From: Mortierella sp. BCC40632
Taxonomy: Eukaryota; Mortierellomycota; Mortierellomycetes; Mortierellales; Mortierellaceae
Direction of reading: 5' to 3'
Length of the DNA stretch: 64,000 nt
NCBI GenBank assembly: GCA_011634665.1
Contig: WAEK01000006.1
Coordinates: 1,682,501 to 1,746,500 of the forward strand
Made by a program: the position numbers and the translations under genes. The notes under the pieces are model-generated. The model worked only from the letters and a program-made list of their open reading frames with translations. It did no database searches and was not told the origin of the DNA. Positions 44,312 to 56,500 of the stretch are shown here, in pieces. Position 1 is the stretch's first letter. Each line of letters begins with the position of its first letter.

Positions 44312-46623
44312 TTATGACGGATTTTCATCGGCTACTAATGCAGAAAAAAGCTCGGCCGCCGAAGACTTTTCCTTGACGCGTACAGTGAAGTATCTAGGCT
44401 CTTTGCCTTCAAACGCAGAAATCCGGATTGTGTTCGAGTCCAATTTTGGTGGGAGTTGTGGGATGACCAAATCTAAAATAACGGTGTTCACAAGAAGGGA
44501 AAAAAAAAAGTCGAGTCAGTTATTAAAGTCGGACTTTGCCTCGCCCATGCGACGCCTTTTCTTTTCTTTTCTTGGACCAGAAGAAGAGGACGATACTGTA
44601 CTGTTCATAATCACAAGTCCTGTCTTGGCATGTCTCATAAACATCCTTCGCTTTTTGGTCACCACATTCTCATTAACCAAGAATTGTCCTACTCCAAGCT
44701 CCTTGTAGACTCCATTATCCAACTTGAAGAGCTTGGCTTTGACTTCAAACACTTTTACTTCCTCTTCTTGTTCCTTGGTTTCCCCTTCGACTTCTGATTG
44801 ATCTGCTGAATGGTTTCGACTCTTGTTGGGCTGATCATCACCCTCATCAGGACTCCGTCTTCTTTTTCGATCCGAAGCAGGAGTCGCCGTTTCTTCTGTG
44901 GATCCTCCTGCTCCAGGTGCTGTAAATTTGGTCCGATCAAATACAAATGGCTCCTTTGGTTTTTGAGACTCGAGTGCAAATGGTTTTGGGAACTTGGAGG
45001 CTGCCCCAGACTGAGCAGCCGCAGCAAGCGACAATGATGAAGCTGGTGTCGAAGAAGTCGGTGCCCCCGTGAATACAGATGCGAATGGTCGACGAAATGT
45101 GGAGCCAAATGAAGTTGTAGGCGAAGTAGACGGTGACGGATTGCGCTCTCGTGGCACTCGGCCAAAGGGAGAAGCGGATGCGCCCTGGGACCCGCCTATT
45201 CTGGTATTAGACCAGTAACTGGTAGGATTCCTAGGTGGGTCGACTGCTCCTTTGACCGAGGATGAAGTGAACGATCCACTGTACGAGGGCGAAAAATGTG
45301 AACTCAATGCTGCGCCTCCACTTGTCGGCGTCAATAGTCCATTCGGCAAATTGCCAGTGCTGTTCGACCGCTGAATTTCCCTTGTCTCCTGAGGTTGATT
45401 TTGCTCAGGGGTGCCCTCTACTTCAGACTTGGACACGACCACAACACTTGTACCGGTTTGTGCATCGTTGAAACCACTGATTCCACTTTCGTTGTCTCCT
45501 CCCTTGTTGCCAACAATACTGGTAGATGTCTTTGCCACGACTACTGCTTTCCCAGGTTCTTCCAGTCCCTCAAAGTCGCATTTCACTTTGTTCCGTTGTG
45601 TGAGGTATTGGTTGACAAGTAGTGTCAAATCGGCTGCTGGGTTATACTTGAGCTCCTTTTGAACTTTTTTCACAAATAAAAAGTTGACGCCGCTCAACGC
45701 TCGCTCGTACGCTTCCTGATCAACAAAATCAGAAGATCTTACAGAATCTCCATTAGTACTGGACGGAGCGCCGATAGTAAAGGAAATATTAGTGGGTAGA
45801 GCTTTGCCAGAACCTCCAATGTTGAAACTGAACGCGTCCTTGGAAAAGGCTGGCTTTGCTGTAGAGTCGTTCGAGGCACTGGTTCCTATCAAATTCAGAT
45901 AGCATGGAAAAAGTAAAAGGCGTGACATTGGATGATCTCGTTAGTGGCGAAAGACTGAATTCACTGATGATCTTTCAAATCATATTGCTTCAGAGAGTTC
46001 CATTAATCGCAGTGGTTGTGCAGTGGATATCCGTACCAAAGGTAAAGCCGCCAAAGATGGATGAGGACTTGCTTTTTTCCGACCTTGAAGTAGAAGTTGA
46101 TGCGGTGGTGGCCGCAGGTGTAGGGGTGGATACTTTTACCCCCGCTGGCGATGATGTAGGCCGTGTAGAGGCCCTTAGGGTGGGCGATCTCGGTGATCTA
46201 GGTGATCTTGGTGACTTTGGAGACCGCGTAGTACTCTCGCTCATGGCGGCCTAAGGTCCAAGAGGAGAAACACTCTTCAGTAAATAATTCCTATTCGGCG
46301 TGTAGACTATCAGGTCATACAAACATATAGTGCCTTACTCTGGATGCAAGTCGTCGCATAGACCTCATTCTGTTTGTGGATAGCCATCAAAGAGATACAA
46401 GGCCGAGAGTCAGTTTGGATCAAAGAGTACGGGGGGTCGAGAAAAGAGCGTGGCAAAAAAGCGACAGGACTGGATTTCCCCTGCGGCTGAAAACATACGG
46501 TCTTCGGGTCTGCTCATCGGCAGATCCAGGTTGAGGTGTGTCGGTCGTTCCAGTGTCATCACGGGTGACATCCTCGTCGTTTGAGGACTTTGTGATGTGT
46601 GTATCAGTGGGTTTCTTGGACAT
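44312..46623 (-). CDS. Ran-binding-domain nuclear protein (Nup50/Yrb2-RanBP3-like), 5 exons, 604 aa
   Basis: Exons: 46623-46499, 46369-46339 (31 nt), 46250-46037, 45885-44602, 44472-44312, all in phase. The C-terminal RanBD reads VKVFEVKAKLFKLDNGVYKELGVGQF, then RMFMRHAKTGLVIMNN and RISAFEGKEPRYFTVRVK; the domain spans the last intron. FG-type patches (IFGGFTFG, FSFNIGG) and a Ser-rich disordered middle fit a nucleoporin or transport factor. An SPR tripeptide repeat sits near residue 58. A basic patch DRKRRRSP is a candidate nuclear localisation signal. The protein is expected to bind Ran-GTP and assist nuclear import or Crm1 export. The fungal families Nup50 and Yrb2 cannot be told apart here by eye. 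Confidence 0.88.
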
Positions 46624-47092
46624 TGTTAGGCCTCAATTAGAAAAAGGCGCTGAGAATGGGTGGGAGGGATACCCAGTGGCCTTGAGTTAGATTGGGTATC
46701 GGGCCGCGTAGGAGCAGGGGTGGTAGCGAAAAGGGAGAAAAGAGAGAATGTGCAAGTGTGAGTGCAAGTATAAGTGAGTGTGAATGGATTCCGAATGAAT
46801 CGCGAGTAGAGAGTTGTTCAATGAATAAAGAGGGGGAATCGAACACAGGGGAGACTTTTTGAGCTCTTGTAGTTGGCTTGCTTGCTGTGCCACATTGGTC
46901 TGAATCGCTCACTTTTGCCCCACTCAAAAAAAAAAAAAAAAAACTCCCTGTTGCGCCAAAGTCTGGCTCGATTAAAGCGAATCAGTTATTGTGCTTAGAG
47001 AAAGGAACAGCGGCACCGACAGTGAGGTAAGCGAGATACCACAAAGATCGAGCAAGTTTTATTTATTGACTTTTTGTCCCTAGGCCACCACT
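46624..47092. other. Intergenic
   Basis: Promoter of the Ran-binding gene and 3' flank of the MMACHC-like gene. An A19 run lies at 46926-46943. No gene. Confidence 0.5.
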
Positions 47093-48150
47093 CTATTGTT
47101 GTTGGAATTGACGTGCACACGCCTCAAGGAACTCGGGTTCTTTCTGGTAGTGGTACCGCATTTGATCATCCGAGTATCGCCAGGATCCCCAATCCGCTCG
47201 GTTGATCGTCAGTGTTTGTCGAAACTCGACCCACTCCTTCCAGTCGCGTGCATCCCATCCTTTCGTGAGCAACGCCGTCTTCATCACCTCCAATTCTGCT
47301 GTCTGCCTTTCGGCCTCTGCCTCAGGCAGGTTCACAAAGGCTGGATTGGCAACAATTGGCTTCGAGTCTTGAGAGTATGTGCCTGTAGGCTGGCCCTCCG
47401 AAACGAGCAATTGAGTGTTGACTGCGGTATCATAAGGTAAATCCACCATGACAATAGCACGCATTCCAAACCACGGCCCGAACACTGGGTGGACATTCAA
47501 AAAGGCCACCGGGTTAAAGTGCGCAAACCCCGCTGCATGAGCTACATGTTGGATTGGCAACGTGTTCGCTGGGGGTGGGACAAATCCCGTAGGTCGAGAC
47601 CCTGGAGGAGGCGTTCCTGCAGGAGGGACCGTAATCCGCCAGTGAGAAAAGGCGACTGAGAAGGCTGTTGTTCTAGGATCCTGACCTTCCATCTCCTCGT
47701 AGAGGTTGGCTTCCTTGAGGGCTTTGAGCGTGACTTGAGGAATAAGTCTCTCGCAATAATGATCCATGGGATCCTTCTTCTCGGCCTCGGTCGTGAAATT
47801 CTCGGGGTGGTGCTGGGCGAGAAAAGTTTTCCAAAAGGTTCTGTTGCTTCCGACAATGAACGAAAGGGTTGAGGTCTGGTTGAAGGTGTGCATCGGGTTC
47901 TTTTGACCAAGAGCAGTTGCATTAAAGCTAAAAGAGGGTGGTTAATAAAGCAAATAAGTATTCTTTGTGGATCAAAGAGAAGGATAGAGAGAGAGAGAGA
48001 GAGTCGAGTCGATGGATAGCTTCGGAGAAAAAGGCACCGGACAAACCTCTGGGCAGCAAAAGGGTGTACAATGTCCAATCCCAGCTCTCCCAATGAGCGC
48101 TGGAGAGAGTCCACAAAGATGCGTCTCTGATCAGCTGTGGCCAGAGTCAT
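47093..48150 (-). CDS. MMACHC/CblC-like cobalamin-processing protein, 2 exons, 312 aa
   Basis: Exons: 48150-48047 and 47927-47093. The start MTLATADQRR is chosen because it resembles the family's short N-terminus; an in-frame ATG at 48231 is possible. The diagnostic core HVAHAAGFAHF then NVHPVFGPWFGMRAIVMVD corresponds to the human CblC segment around its HP-x-FGGWFA-x-R motif. The C-terminal WKEWVEFRQTL and RYSDDQMRYHY match the end of the family domain. The N-terminal LGLDIVHPFAAQSFNAT and the STLSFIVGSN segment also align. The family binds cobalamin in the cytosol and removes its upper ligand, supplying methionine synthase and methylmalonyl-CoA mutase. Assignment is from memory of the family, so moderate. 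Confidence 0.75.
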
Positions 48151-49385
48151 TATGGTTCGTGTGAGTGTAAAGGGAATGCGGAAGAGTCCAATTGGTTGAA
48201 TCGTGGTCGCAGATGAATCAATTGCATCCAACTCGGAAAGGGCGCAGCCTCGTTCCCGAAAACCGCGACAAGTTCTTCTCCCTCTTCCTCACAATATGAT
48301 TGGCCACTAAAATTTGATGACAAGCTCTTGGAATGTCTGTAACTGGTTTGAGCTTACAAAAGTCTTGACAGCGATCTAGGCGAGGAACCCCAATACGCAT
48401 TACAGCGTGATAAAGGTCTGTCGGAATCAAAGACAGGGACCTCCTTTCACTAACCATCCTAGTTTGTCGGGTCTATTTGGAGTGCTATGATTCCATATCT
48501 TTGACTGCCAATAAACTTGAGGAGTGGTCTCTCGACTGGAGATCACGATCTGTTTGTATTGGCCTTTCAAATGCATATCTAACAGCAGATTGAAGAAAGA
48601 AGGGCATGCTGCAGAGTAGGAGTATCGGAGTGTTTGCCGAATTCAGTAGAAGCTGGCGTTATTGAGTTAGAGTGGTTGGTGTGTCCCCAAGCTATCAGTC
48701 TCTGTGGAGAAGGGATGAGTAGAGAGGGAAATGGAAGATAAAAAGAAACACTCGAGAGAACAGCGTGAAAGGGGATAGAGAACCAATCGCGGGAGAACGA
48801 TCCAATCGTTCGGGTAAAAAGGGAAAACTTTTGGAAAACAATTCAAGAGAGGTTTTGAAGCAGGGTAGGGGGAAGAATGCGGACAAAATAGATGTAAACT
48901 CTCCGCACTGTAAGATCAATTAAGTGCACATTGAGGAGGAGCATTGTCGCAGCGCCGGCCTAAAAGTCGGGATGGGAGAAGAGTAGAAGAGTGTGGCCAT
49001 GGAGGCCTGCGGCGATGTCCGCTAGCGCTGTACTGTATGACAACTATCATGGACTCTACTTGCGATTCCACCTCCTCTGTTGGAAATGTATTGCCAATAG
49101 TAACCTAACTTGGGATGGTTCTACATTTCACCCAAGTGCTGAAGATGCTCTTCCTAACAAGTGGTCTAGTTCATGAACTCATGATAGCTTTGCCTAGTGT
49201 CTCTAGTATAGGACTCGAAACAATGCTTCAAATACCGATACCGACACCGATACAACGCATGTGTGGGGTTTGTGTCCAAGACAATGCACATTCTAAGACG
49301 CAACTACCGAGTCGATGGAGTCATAGTGGAGACAAAAATAAAAAAAGAGAATAGTGAAATATTTTTTTATTTTTATTTTTTTTAT
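48151..49385. other. Intergenic, no gene seen
   Basis: A 1.2-kb gap between two minus-strand genes. One short minus-strand frame near 48457-48218 has no start context or family and is not called. Confidence 0.5.
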
Positions 49386-51651
49386 TCATTTAACCGACTT
49401 TGCAAAGAGATTGATCACGAATGACCGGTCATCTCCAGGGGATGTAGTCGATTTCTCCGACCCTTGCATTTGTCCCTGTTCTAGTGCCTGAGACTGACCG
49501 TGCTTAGTGGTCAATCCGAGGTCCTGTTTGACATTGTAAGCCCATGCGATACAGTAGTGTTGTGCCAACAGCTGCCATTCTTCTACTTCATCAAAAATTT
49601 CCAATGCAGATATCCTAAATAATAAAAAATAAAAAATAAAAAATAAAAAAAAATAAAGCAAAAGAGAGGCAGGTGTCATAAAGACCAGTCAATAGCTGGT
49701 CAAAAGAAAGGTATTGAGTGAAACAGAATGCATTTCTTTTTATCATACCTTTTCATCTCGGTCTCGGTGATAGAGTCATGGAGTGTGTTCATATCAACTG
49801 CCTTGGCGGCAATCCATCCACGCGACATGAACCGCTCCTCTTGACTCTTCAGCGATGGGTATGCGTGAATTCCGGGAAGCTCGATCTGTCGAGCCTATAG
49901 TGCCCGTATTTGAACGAGAATAGAATCGACATCGCTCATTGAGTCTCAAAAATACTTGTAGGTAAACATAGAGCTCCAACATGGGAACGATGGGCTTTGT
50001 GACTCTTTCCATACCTTTAGATTCCGGAGCATCATGGCGCCAAAGGGGTCTGAAGGATTAATCTGCTCATATACAACAAAGAGCGCCGCATCCATGTTTG
50101 CACTAACCCAGTCTACAATGGCGTCCGAGTCTCGAGGTTGAATATAGATTAGGACACATTCTGAGAGGAAGAGCGTCGGTAAGCTAAATACGAATGGCAT
50201 GAATAAGGTAGAGCACAAAAGTAAGTGGATCGAATTTCTTTGGTTGATCCAATGTTGGTGATTGTCGATTAGAGGCAAGATGTGATTTCTTGTCTTTTTT
50301 TCCTTTCTCTTTTCCAATACCTGGTATCAAATCCTTGAGCTTTTAGTTTGGATACAATGGTATCTTCGAACTCGCGCAAATCTCCCGAGAGTAGACAGTA
50401 ATCCTTGGAATAAAGCTCTGTCCCTCCTAGGCCTAACCATAGTAATTTTCAAATTAAATAAAAAGAAATCATTGAAAGATCTTGTTAGGCCTCGTGCAGA
50501 GCTTCGAATGACCTTTGAATCAGTTTCCAACGTTCATCGAAAAAAAAAAAAAAAAAAAAAAAAGCCTAGTGGGTACCAAGTTTGACATCCGGATCAGCAA
50601 TGATATCGAGCAAGAGTTTGTTCTTTTTGATGGTCAGAGACTTTTTAGCGGTGGATTCTGGAAAGTCAATCTCAAAGTACTTGTGTGCGTAGAGCCCGTT
50701 CGCCTAACCGAGTCCAATGTGAAGTATTAGCAAATGAGGTTTAGAAACAACATGCTCGAGTCCATTTCGAAGAATAAAAAAAAAAAGTCTTTTGAGGACT
50801 CTCCCTTCTATACCTTGAGCTTAAAGTACCGAGTGTCTGAACCACATCCCAAAGAAACAATCTGCTTCCTGACTGACGGGGCAGAGGCGGTAGACGAGGA
50901 AGATGTAGTTCCCCCTGTCGAGGGAGCCTGATCAGGTCCATTGCCACTCTTGAGAAAGTTTGCCATCAGGTTATCAAGCATTGTAGTCCTTAGGTAGGAT
51001 CCTGTATTTGACCAGATGCAAAGAGGATGTAAAAATAAGCATCAGCTACAGGTCATAGTGTGATATCAACACAAATGATCCATGACAGCTAGACGTGAGA
51101 AACTCCACCTCTGTTGATAATAGGCGGTCTTCGGGATGGTCGCTTGACAAAGTGCTTGACAAACGGGTCGTCCAAGTACCCAAGGTTCACAGCAGATCTG
51201 AATGGTTGATACAAAGTGTCCAAGATAGATCGGAGAGACAGCAATGTCAGGGAGAGCAAAGAAGGGATATCGTTGGGTCGGGTTGCTTTTTTGCAAGCAC
51301 ACCCTTGCTCTACTTTTTTTTTTTTTTTTTTTTTTTTTGTTTAGGCGCGTTCTCTTACAATTTGCTAATAAAAGCATCATCATCAGTTCCTCGAATGACA
51401 TCGTCACGGCCAGAGCGAGATTCAGCCATGGGCCTCGATGACATCTCGAAGGGAGACGCCATGGGGCGACGAACCCCAAATGGAGTTCCTGAAGACGTTG
51501 CTCCTACTCCAGTTCCTGCTCCTCCTCCTACTCCTGTCCTTGTCCCTGATCCCATTGCGCCCATTGCCGCCCTTCCTCCTGTTGGCAATAAAGGTGGTGG
51601 GGGCGACTCTGTGCGCCGTGGCGGCCAATTAGACGGCTTCTTGTCTGTCAT
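49386..51651 (-). CDS. PPM1: Leucine carboxyl methyltransferase 1 (PP2A methyltransferase), 8 exons, 450 aa
   Basis: Exons: 51651-51359, 51197-51109, 51001-50814, 50703-50577, 50432-50321, 50183-50015, 49894-49749, 49614-49386, all in phase. The family core is clear: SAVNLGYLDDPFVKHFV, RRPPIINRGSYLRT, the SAM-binding SLGCGSDTR (about 177-185), YFEIDFPE, then LSECVLIYI and VYEQINPSDPFG. The enzyme uses S-adenosylmethionine to methylate the C-terminal leucine of the PP2A catalytic subunit, which controls holoenzyme assembly. Relative to human LCMT1 (about 334 residues) there is an N-terminal Gly/Arg/Ser-rich extension of roughly 90 residues. It is head-to-head with the tRNA methyltransferase gene, with starts 199 bp apart. 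Confidence 0.95.
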
Positions 51652-51706
51652 TCCCTCTGGAGGTTATTCAAGCGAGCAGAATGGCGAATGAATTCATGCG
51701 AGGAGA

Positions 51707-51712
<6 letters not shown>

Positions 51713-51746
<34 letters not shown>
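51713..51746 (+). repeat. A34 homopolymer in a bidirectional promoter
   Basis: 34 consecutive A lie midway between the divergent LCMT1 (51651) and TRMT61B-like (51850) starts. Such poly(dA:dT) tracts exclude nucleosomes and are typical of fungal promoters. Confidence 0.85.
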
Positions 51747-51748
<2 letters not shown>

Positions 51749-51849
51749 AACAGTAGCCGTCACACACGGGGCGGTGAGTGGCAAAAAGGAAACAGGATCA
51801 GAACCTTGGCCCTGTTCCCATTTTGTCAAGGACAAAAAAACCACTTATC

Positions 51850-53475
51850 ATGTCGACATTTCCGAGGAGCATGATCCACTCAGGAAGAGCGATCCACCAA
51901 CAATATCTCGCTCGACTTGCTGGTCGCTTGCAGCAATGTTCTCCTCAACACTCCAGGAGCATTCCTGCTGCATTTGTCAGGAACATGTCTTCGGAAGCAA
52001 CCGCTCCACTTGAATCCGACTCCATTCCGAATGACCAGTCGACGGCATTTGACTTGAAGAGCGAGGCAGCTGCTCTCAAGGAAGGAGAAAGCACTGGTAG
52101 TGTGGTTTATCCACATGTTGATCCTTTGTTTCGGTATGGAGATGTTATCGTTCTCAGCGATAGCAAGGGCGATCGAAAGATCATTGGACCTTTAAAGGTA
52201 TGGCATGTGGAAGCTTACATTTCTTTGAGCAGAAACTTCAGGGAATGCCTTTTATTCCGACTTCTTACCTGACTACTCTTCATATCTTTCTTTTAGCCGG
52301 GTGCGAGTAAAGATAATAACAAAGGCAGACTGAACCATGATTCGATTGTCGGCCGACCACCTTTGTCCACAGTCAAGACCCACAATGGTGTCAAGTACAA
52401 AGTCCACTGGCCAAGTCTTGATGAGTAAGCAAATCAAATCGACAGCCCTCGCCGCTTAGGGACAGCCTAGTGGGATAGAAAGTTAAAATTTCTTCAAGCT
52501 GTAATGTTGCTCACCTTTGAAAACTCTTTTCCTTAACACAAAAGGTACTGCCTAAACGTCAAGCGCCAGGCAACCATCATGTACCCAAAGGACGCCACAT
52601 CCGCCGTACACCTCCTTGATCTCTTCCCTGGCGCTCATGTCCTCGAAGCCGGTACCGGTAATGGATCCATGACAATGTACATCCAAAGGGCGATCCAGGC
52701 CTCTGGCTCTCACCTTGATACCGTAGACATTCGGGATGCACATTCTCTCCAAGCGGAGAAAAATATTGAGCGGTTCTGGCGTGGTATGTACCGACCTGGA
52801 ATCACCTTCTGGAGGTCAACTGGTGGTTTGGAAAGAGTCATTCAAAGACTGAACGGATCGGACCAAGATCAGCCACCAGCCGTGGATAACGAGGATCTGC
52901 CACCCAATCCCCATCCCCGTGGTCACCAATACGATGCCATTAGTCTTGATCTGCCCAACACAAAATCAGTTCTGCTTGATCTATGGCCACTTTTGAAGCC
53001 CGATCGCTATATGTGTCTGTACATGGTCAATATGTCCCAGATCTTGGGATTGATGCAATGGCTCCGAAAGATCAACTTTGAGGGTTACTCTGTCGAAAAG
53101 GTTCTCGAGGTCGAATGGAAAGAATGGAGCGTCAAACCAGCCGCTGTAAGAAGTAAGATCAAGGACAGAGTTCATGTAGATGGATTCGGCAAGGTATCCT
53201 TGCTCAATCCTTCATCTTCTTCGGCAGCATCTAGTCCGGACACGCCAAACGCTGAAAACGCTGAGAATGCTGAGGGAAGCGATAATGATGGCGAAAAGTC
53301 TGGTAACGGAAGAGCATCTGTCAGAGACATAACTAAGCAGACTCTCACAATGGCATCGGACAACATTCCAGATGATGCTGTGGGCTGGGTTTGTCGTCCA
53401 GTGCACATGCCAAAGGGTCACACTGGATTCCTGGTCCAACTCCGAAAGAACTCGCTGGATCATGAAGAGGAATAG
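51850..53475 (+). CDS. tRNA (adenine-N1)-methyltransferase, TRMT61B-like (mitochondrial), 3 exons, 468 aa
   Basis: Exons: 51850-52197, 52297-52424, 52545-53475. The start MSTFPRSMIHSGRAIHQQYL is Arg-rich and lacks acidic residues for about 45 positions, a likely mitochondrial presequence. GDVIVL and KYKVHWPSLDEY precede the Rossmann core MYPKDATSAVHLLDLFPG and VLEAGTGNGSMT (about residues 191-202), the SAM motif I pattern of the Trm61 family. YDAISLDLP carries the catalytic aspartate region and PVHMPKGHTGFL the C-terminal beta strand. The family makes m1A in tRNA; TRMT61B acts in mitochondria. An acidic, Asn/Ser-rich insert (about 385-420) is likely disordered. It shares a bidirectional promoter with LCMT1. 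Confidence 0.88.
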
Positions 53476-53562
53476 AGCGCCAGGAAGCTTTTAATAATGT
53501 ACATTACTACTAGAAAAGATGCCTTAAAAAAGAATATAGATTATGATGTTTCGTTCATTACA

Positions 53563-56500
53563 CTATGGTTTGTATGCTCCAAGAGGTTGTTTGTCATTCT
53601 GGCTTAATAGTCTCGAAAGTCTGACCTGGATAGCTTCTCGTTCCTGTTCTGGTAAAAAGGACAAAGCGACCAAAAGACAATTCAACTGGTCCTGATTTAG
53701 CATAGCTTGAGATTGTTGAGGTATTTGTGGTGTAGATTCAGCCCCTTCTTGCGCCACTTTTGGTGTTGCTCCAACTTTTTGTTGAGCACAGGTGACCATT
53801 GGACGATTCTTAGACTCCTCTTGATCTGCTTCTGTACTTGGGACTTTAGCTATTTCTGATACTGGCGCTGGTGTTGATACTGGCACTGGTGCCGTTGCTG
53901 GCGGAGGATCCACGTTGGTTTTTGAAGCAGCCTGCAAAGATGGGATTCTTTGTTCCCCTGCTTGCTCCTCTACAGGTGTACTGTTTCCTGGACTAGCTTC
54001 CTTCACAGATGGTTTCGTCATTACACTGTTGAACCACGCAAGAGTGGCGTCGTCCATACTATTGCCTGCCCGCTGCTGAGTAGGAGGTCGGGTTCTCTCC
54101 TTTGATACCATAGATGACTGTATCAACCCGGTCATATTCACAGGTAAGATCTCCTGCTGTCCACTCTTGTCGCCATCCGTGTACGCCTGTCTTCTGCTCT
54201 TTTTCTTGGACACCTTTGTTGTAGGACCAACTTTTCGCTTCTTTGGAACGATCGGTTCATAGTGGGCATCCTGAAGCTTAACAATTTCCTCCGAGGCGTT
54301 CATAGCCATCAATACCAACTCATCCCGGGCTTTCAGCCGAGCCAGCTGTTGTTGATCGATTGAAGCCTCCTCAAAGGGATTCTTGGAGTGTTGTCTAGGT
54401 GAATGCTTTGGTTCAACTGATGTTCCTATAGTATGGGAAACTTTGTCGTGCCCTGAGCGTTCTTTAACACTAAAAATGGTGCCTGGAGAGACGATATTGG
54501 ACATCCTACTGAACAGCATGAAGCTCAGCAGGATGAAATCCAAGGTCGAGTTTACACAATCTGCTTGCATAATCTAATCAAGAGATCGATCGATTATTGT
54601 GGCGATAAGTCCATAGTGACTCTAGTAGCTCAATTGCACAAGTTTCTATACAACCTCAAAAACCAACACCCAAACTCACCTTGATAGATGCAAGTACCAA
54701 GGACGTGACCTGATCAACTGTCATATCATAACCCACTCCTATTGCATGGACACAGGCCATGTCCTCTTTGAATTCATCAGGGGATGGATTAATTGCCAAC
54801 CGAAGGAGGGTTTCCGACATTAGCAGAGTCGTCAATGTCGCTTCCATCCTGTCTACTTCTTGTTTGTCATGTGTGATCGACTTGAGCTTTTTCAGAGTCA
54901 TATCAATGTATGACTCCAGGCGCCAAGTTGTGCAGGTGGATTGTTGAGCGATGACCTCATTGGAATCTTTGCCACCGCTGTGGGGACTGATTTCGTTGTC
55001 AGCTTCATCGACATTCCAGAACATAATGGCATCGTGTGATCGTGGCCCTCCCCACAGCTTGATCAACAAAGGCAGCGCCTTGACTAGAAGGCGTTGACTC
55101 TCGACCTTTGAGCTGATGCTCAACACTCTATAGAGTGCTACGGCTAGCATCCGCTTTGCTTTTGAGTCGTCTATCTCTAGACGATGATCGTTCCTCTTGT
55201 ATGACTGGTCGGTTTAAGGAAAAGCGATAAGTCATTGGTTAAAGTTAAATCCAAAAGACAGGTGGGATCTGAATATGCGACATAACTCGGACAAAGGCTA
55301 CCACATCAAATACCTGAAGCATATCCATAAGAACCTCGTCACATATCCGTCCTAGGTCAAGGAGTAAAGTTATTGCCGTGGCGAATTGTCGGTCACGCTC
55401 AGGTCGACCTTCCTTCTCCTCTGCAGTCTCCTTGAGAACCTCATTACCATACTTAAATAATGCCAACCTATCGCCGCACAATAGATGAATCGTCTGAGGT
55501 AATTCAGGGTAGAGAACATCTAACTTGAGATGAAGCCTATAGGCACTCAAAAGTGGTATGGCCATCATCCTGGACTCAAGGTCGATTCTCAAGGTGCTGC
55601 TATAGAGCTGCTCCACAAATCCTTGTGCAGAATGTGCTTGCTTCTGCAGTACCGAGTCTTGGGAGCAGAGGTCGGATTGCACGGTCAACTCCTGAGTAAA
55701 GTTGGTTAATCGAACGATTATGCGCTCGCACAGACGAATGAGATTCTCCATGTCGACACTCCCACTTGATTTCCTGTTTTGTTTGCCGCATGTTATTTGT
55801 GGTGATTCCTGCAAAAGGTGGCTCGCAGTCCAAACAGTGTTTTCTGTTCTTAATTGGAGTAGACGAGTCAAGAGGCGGGTGTGAGCATCATCCAGCAACC
55901 AAGTACTCGAGTGAGGCATATCCATGTCATAGAGCGAGAGTAAAATCCGTGCAACAGATTGAAAGCGATCAGTGTGCCGTTCTGACGATGATATCGATGG
56001 CAAGGATGGCAAGGATCCCAAGTCTATCATCCGCTCGAGTAGGGGGATGGCACAGACATTCAGGAACTCGAGTGAATCCAAGAGTTTCAGGTCATGTTGA
56101 GGCAGGACTCTTGAAAAGGCACTAACTACAGCCTCAACAAAGTTGTCCTGTCGTTGGCTATCCCAAAAATGCAATCCTAGTATCCGAGAACTATCAGTCC
56201 CTGAAGAAGATTGATCCGCCGAAGTTGCTTTCTCTCCGAGAATAATGTCACGCAAGACAATTGTCAGCATTGTCGGCTCGTTTGCGCTTCTTCTGAGCCA
56301 AGGCAGTTGACCCAAGCCTGCCAAAGTTTGGAGCATAATGGAACATTGACCTCTATTGAGAACTGCAGACTCAAGGATCTTGATGGTGGCTTGATAGGGG
56401 CACACCAAAGATGCCTATCAATTTTGGGCCAAGAGAGTAGGATTACAAGGGTAGTGTCAGTCAGGCCCTACTATAGTTGCTCATTTTAAAAACTAAAGTC

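Noticed and set aside
44755..45165. His/Leu-rich minus-strand frame
   Set aside because: Alternative frame of the Ran-binding protein exon 4.
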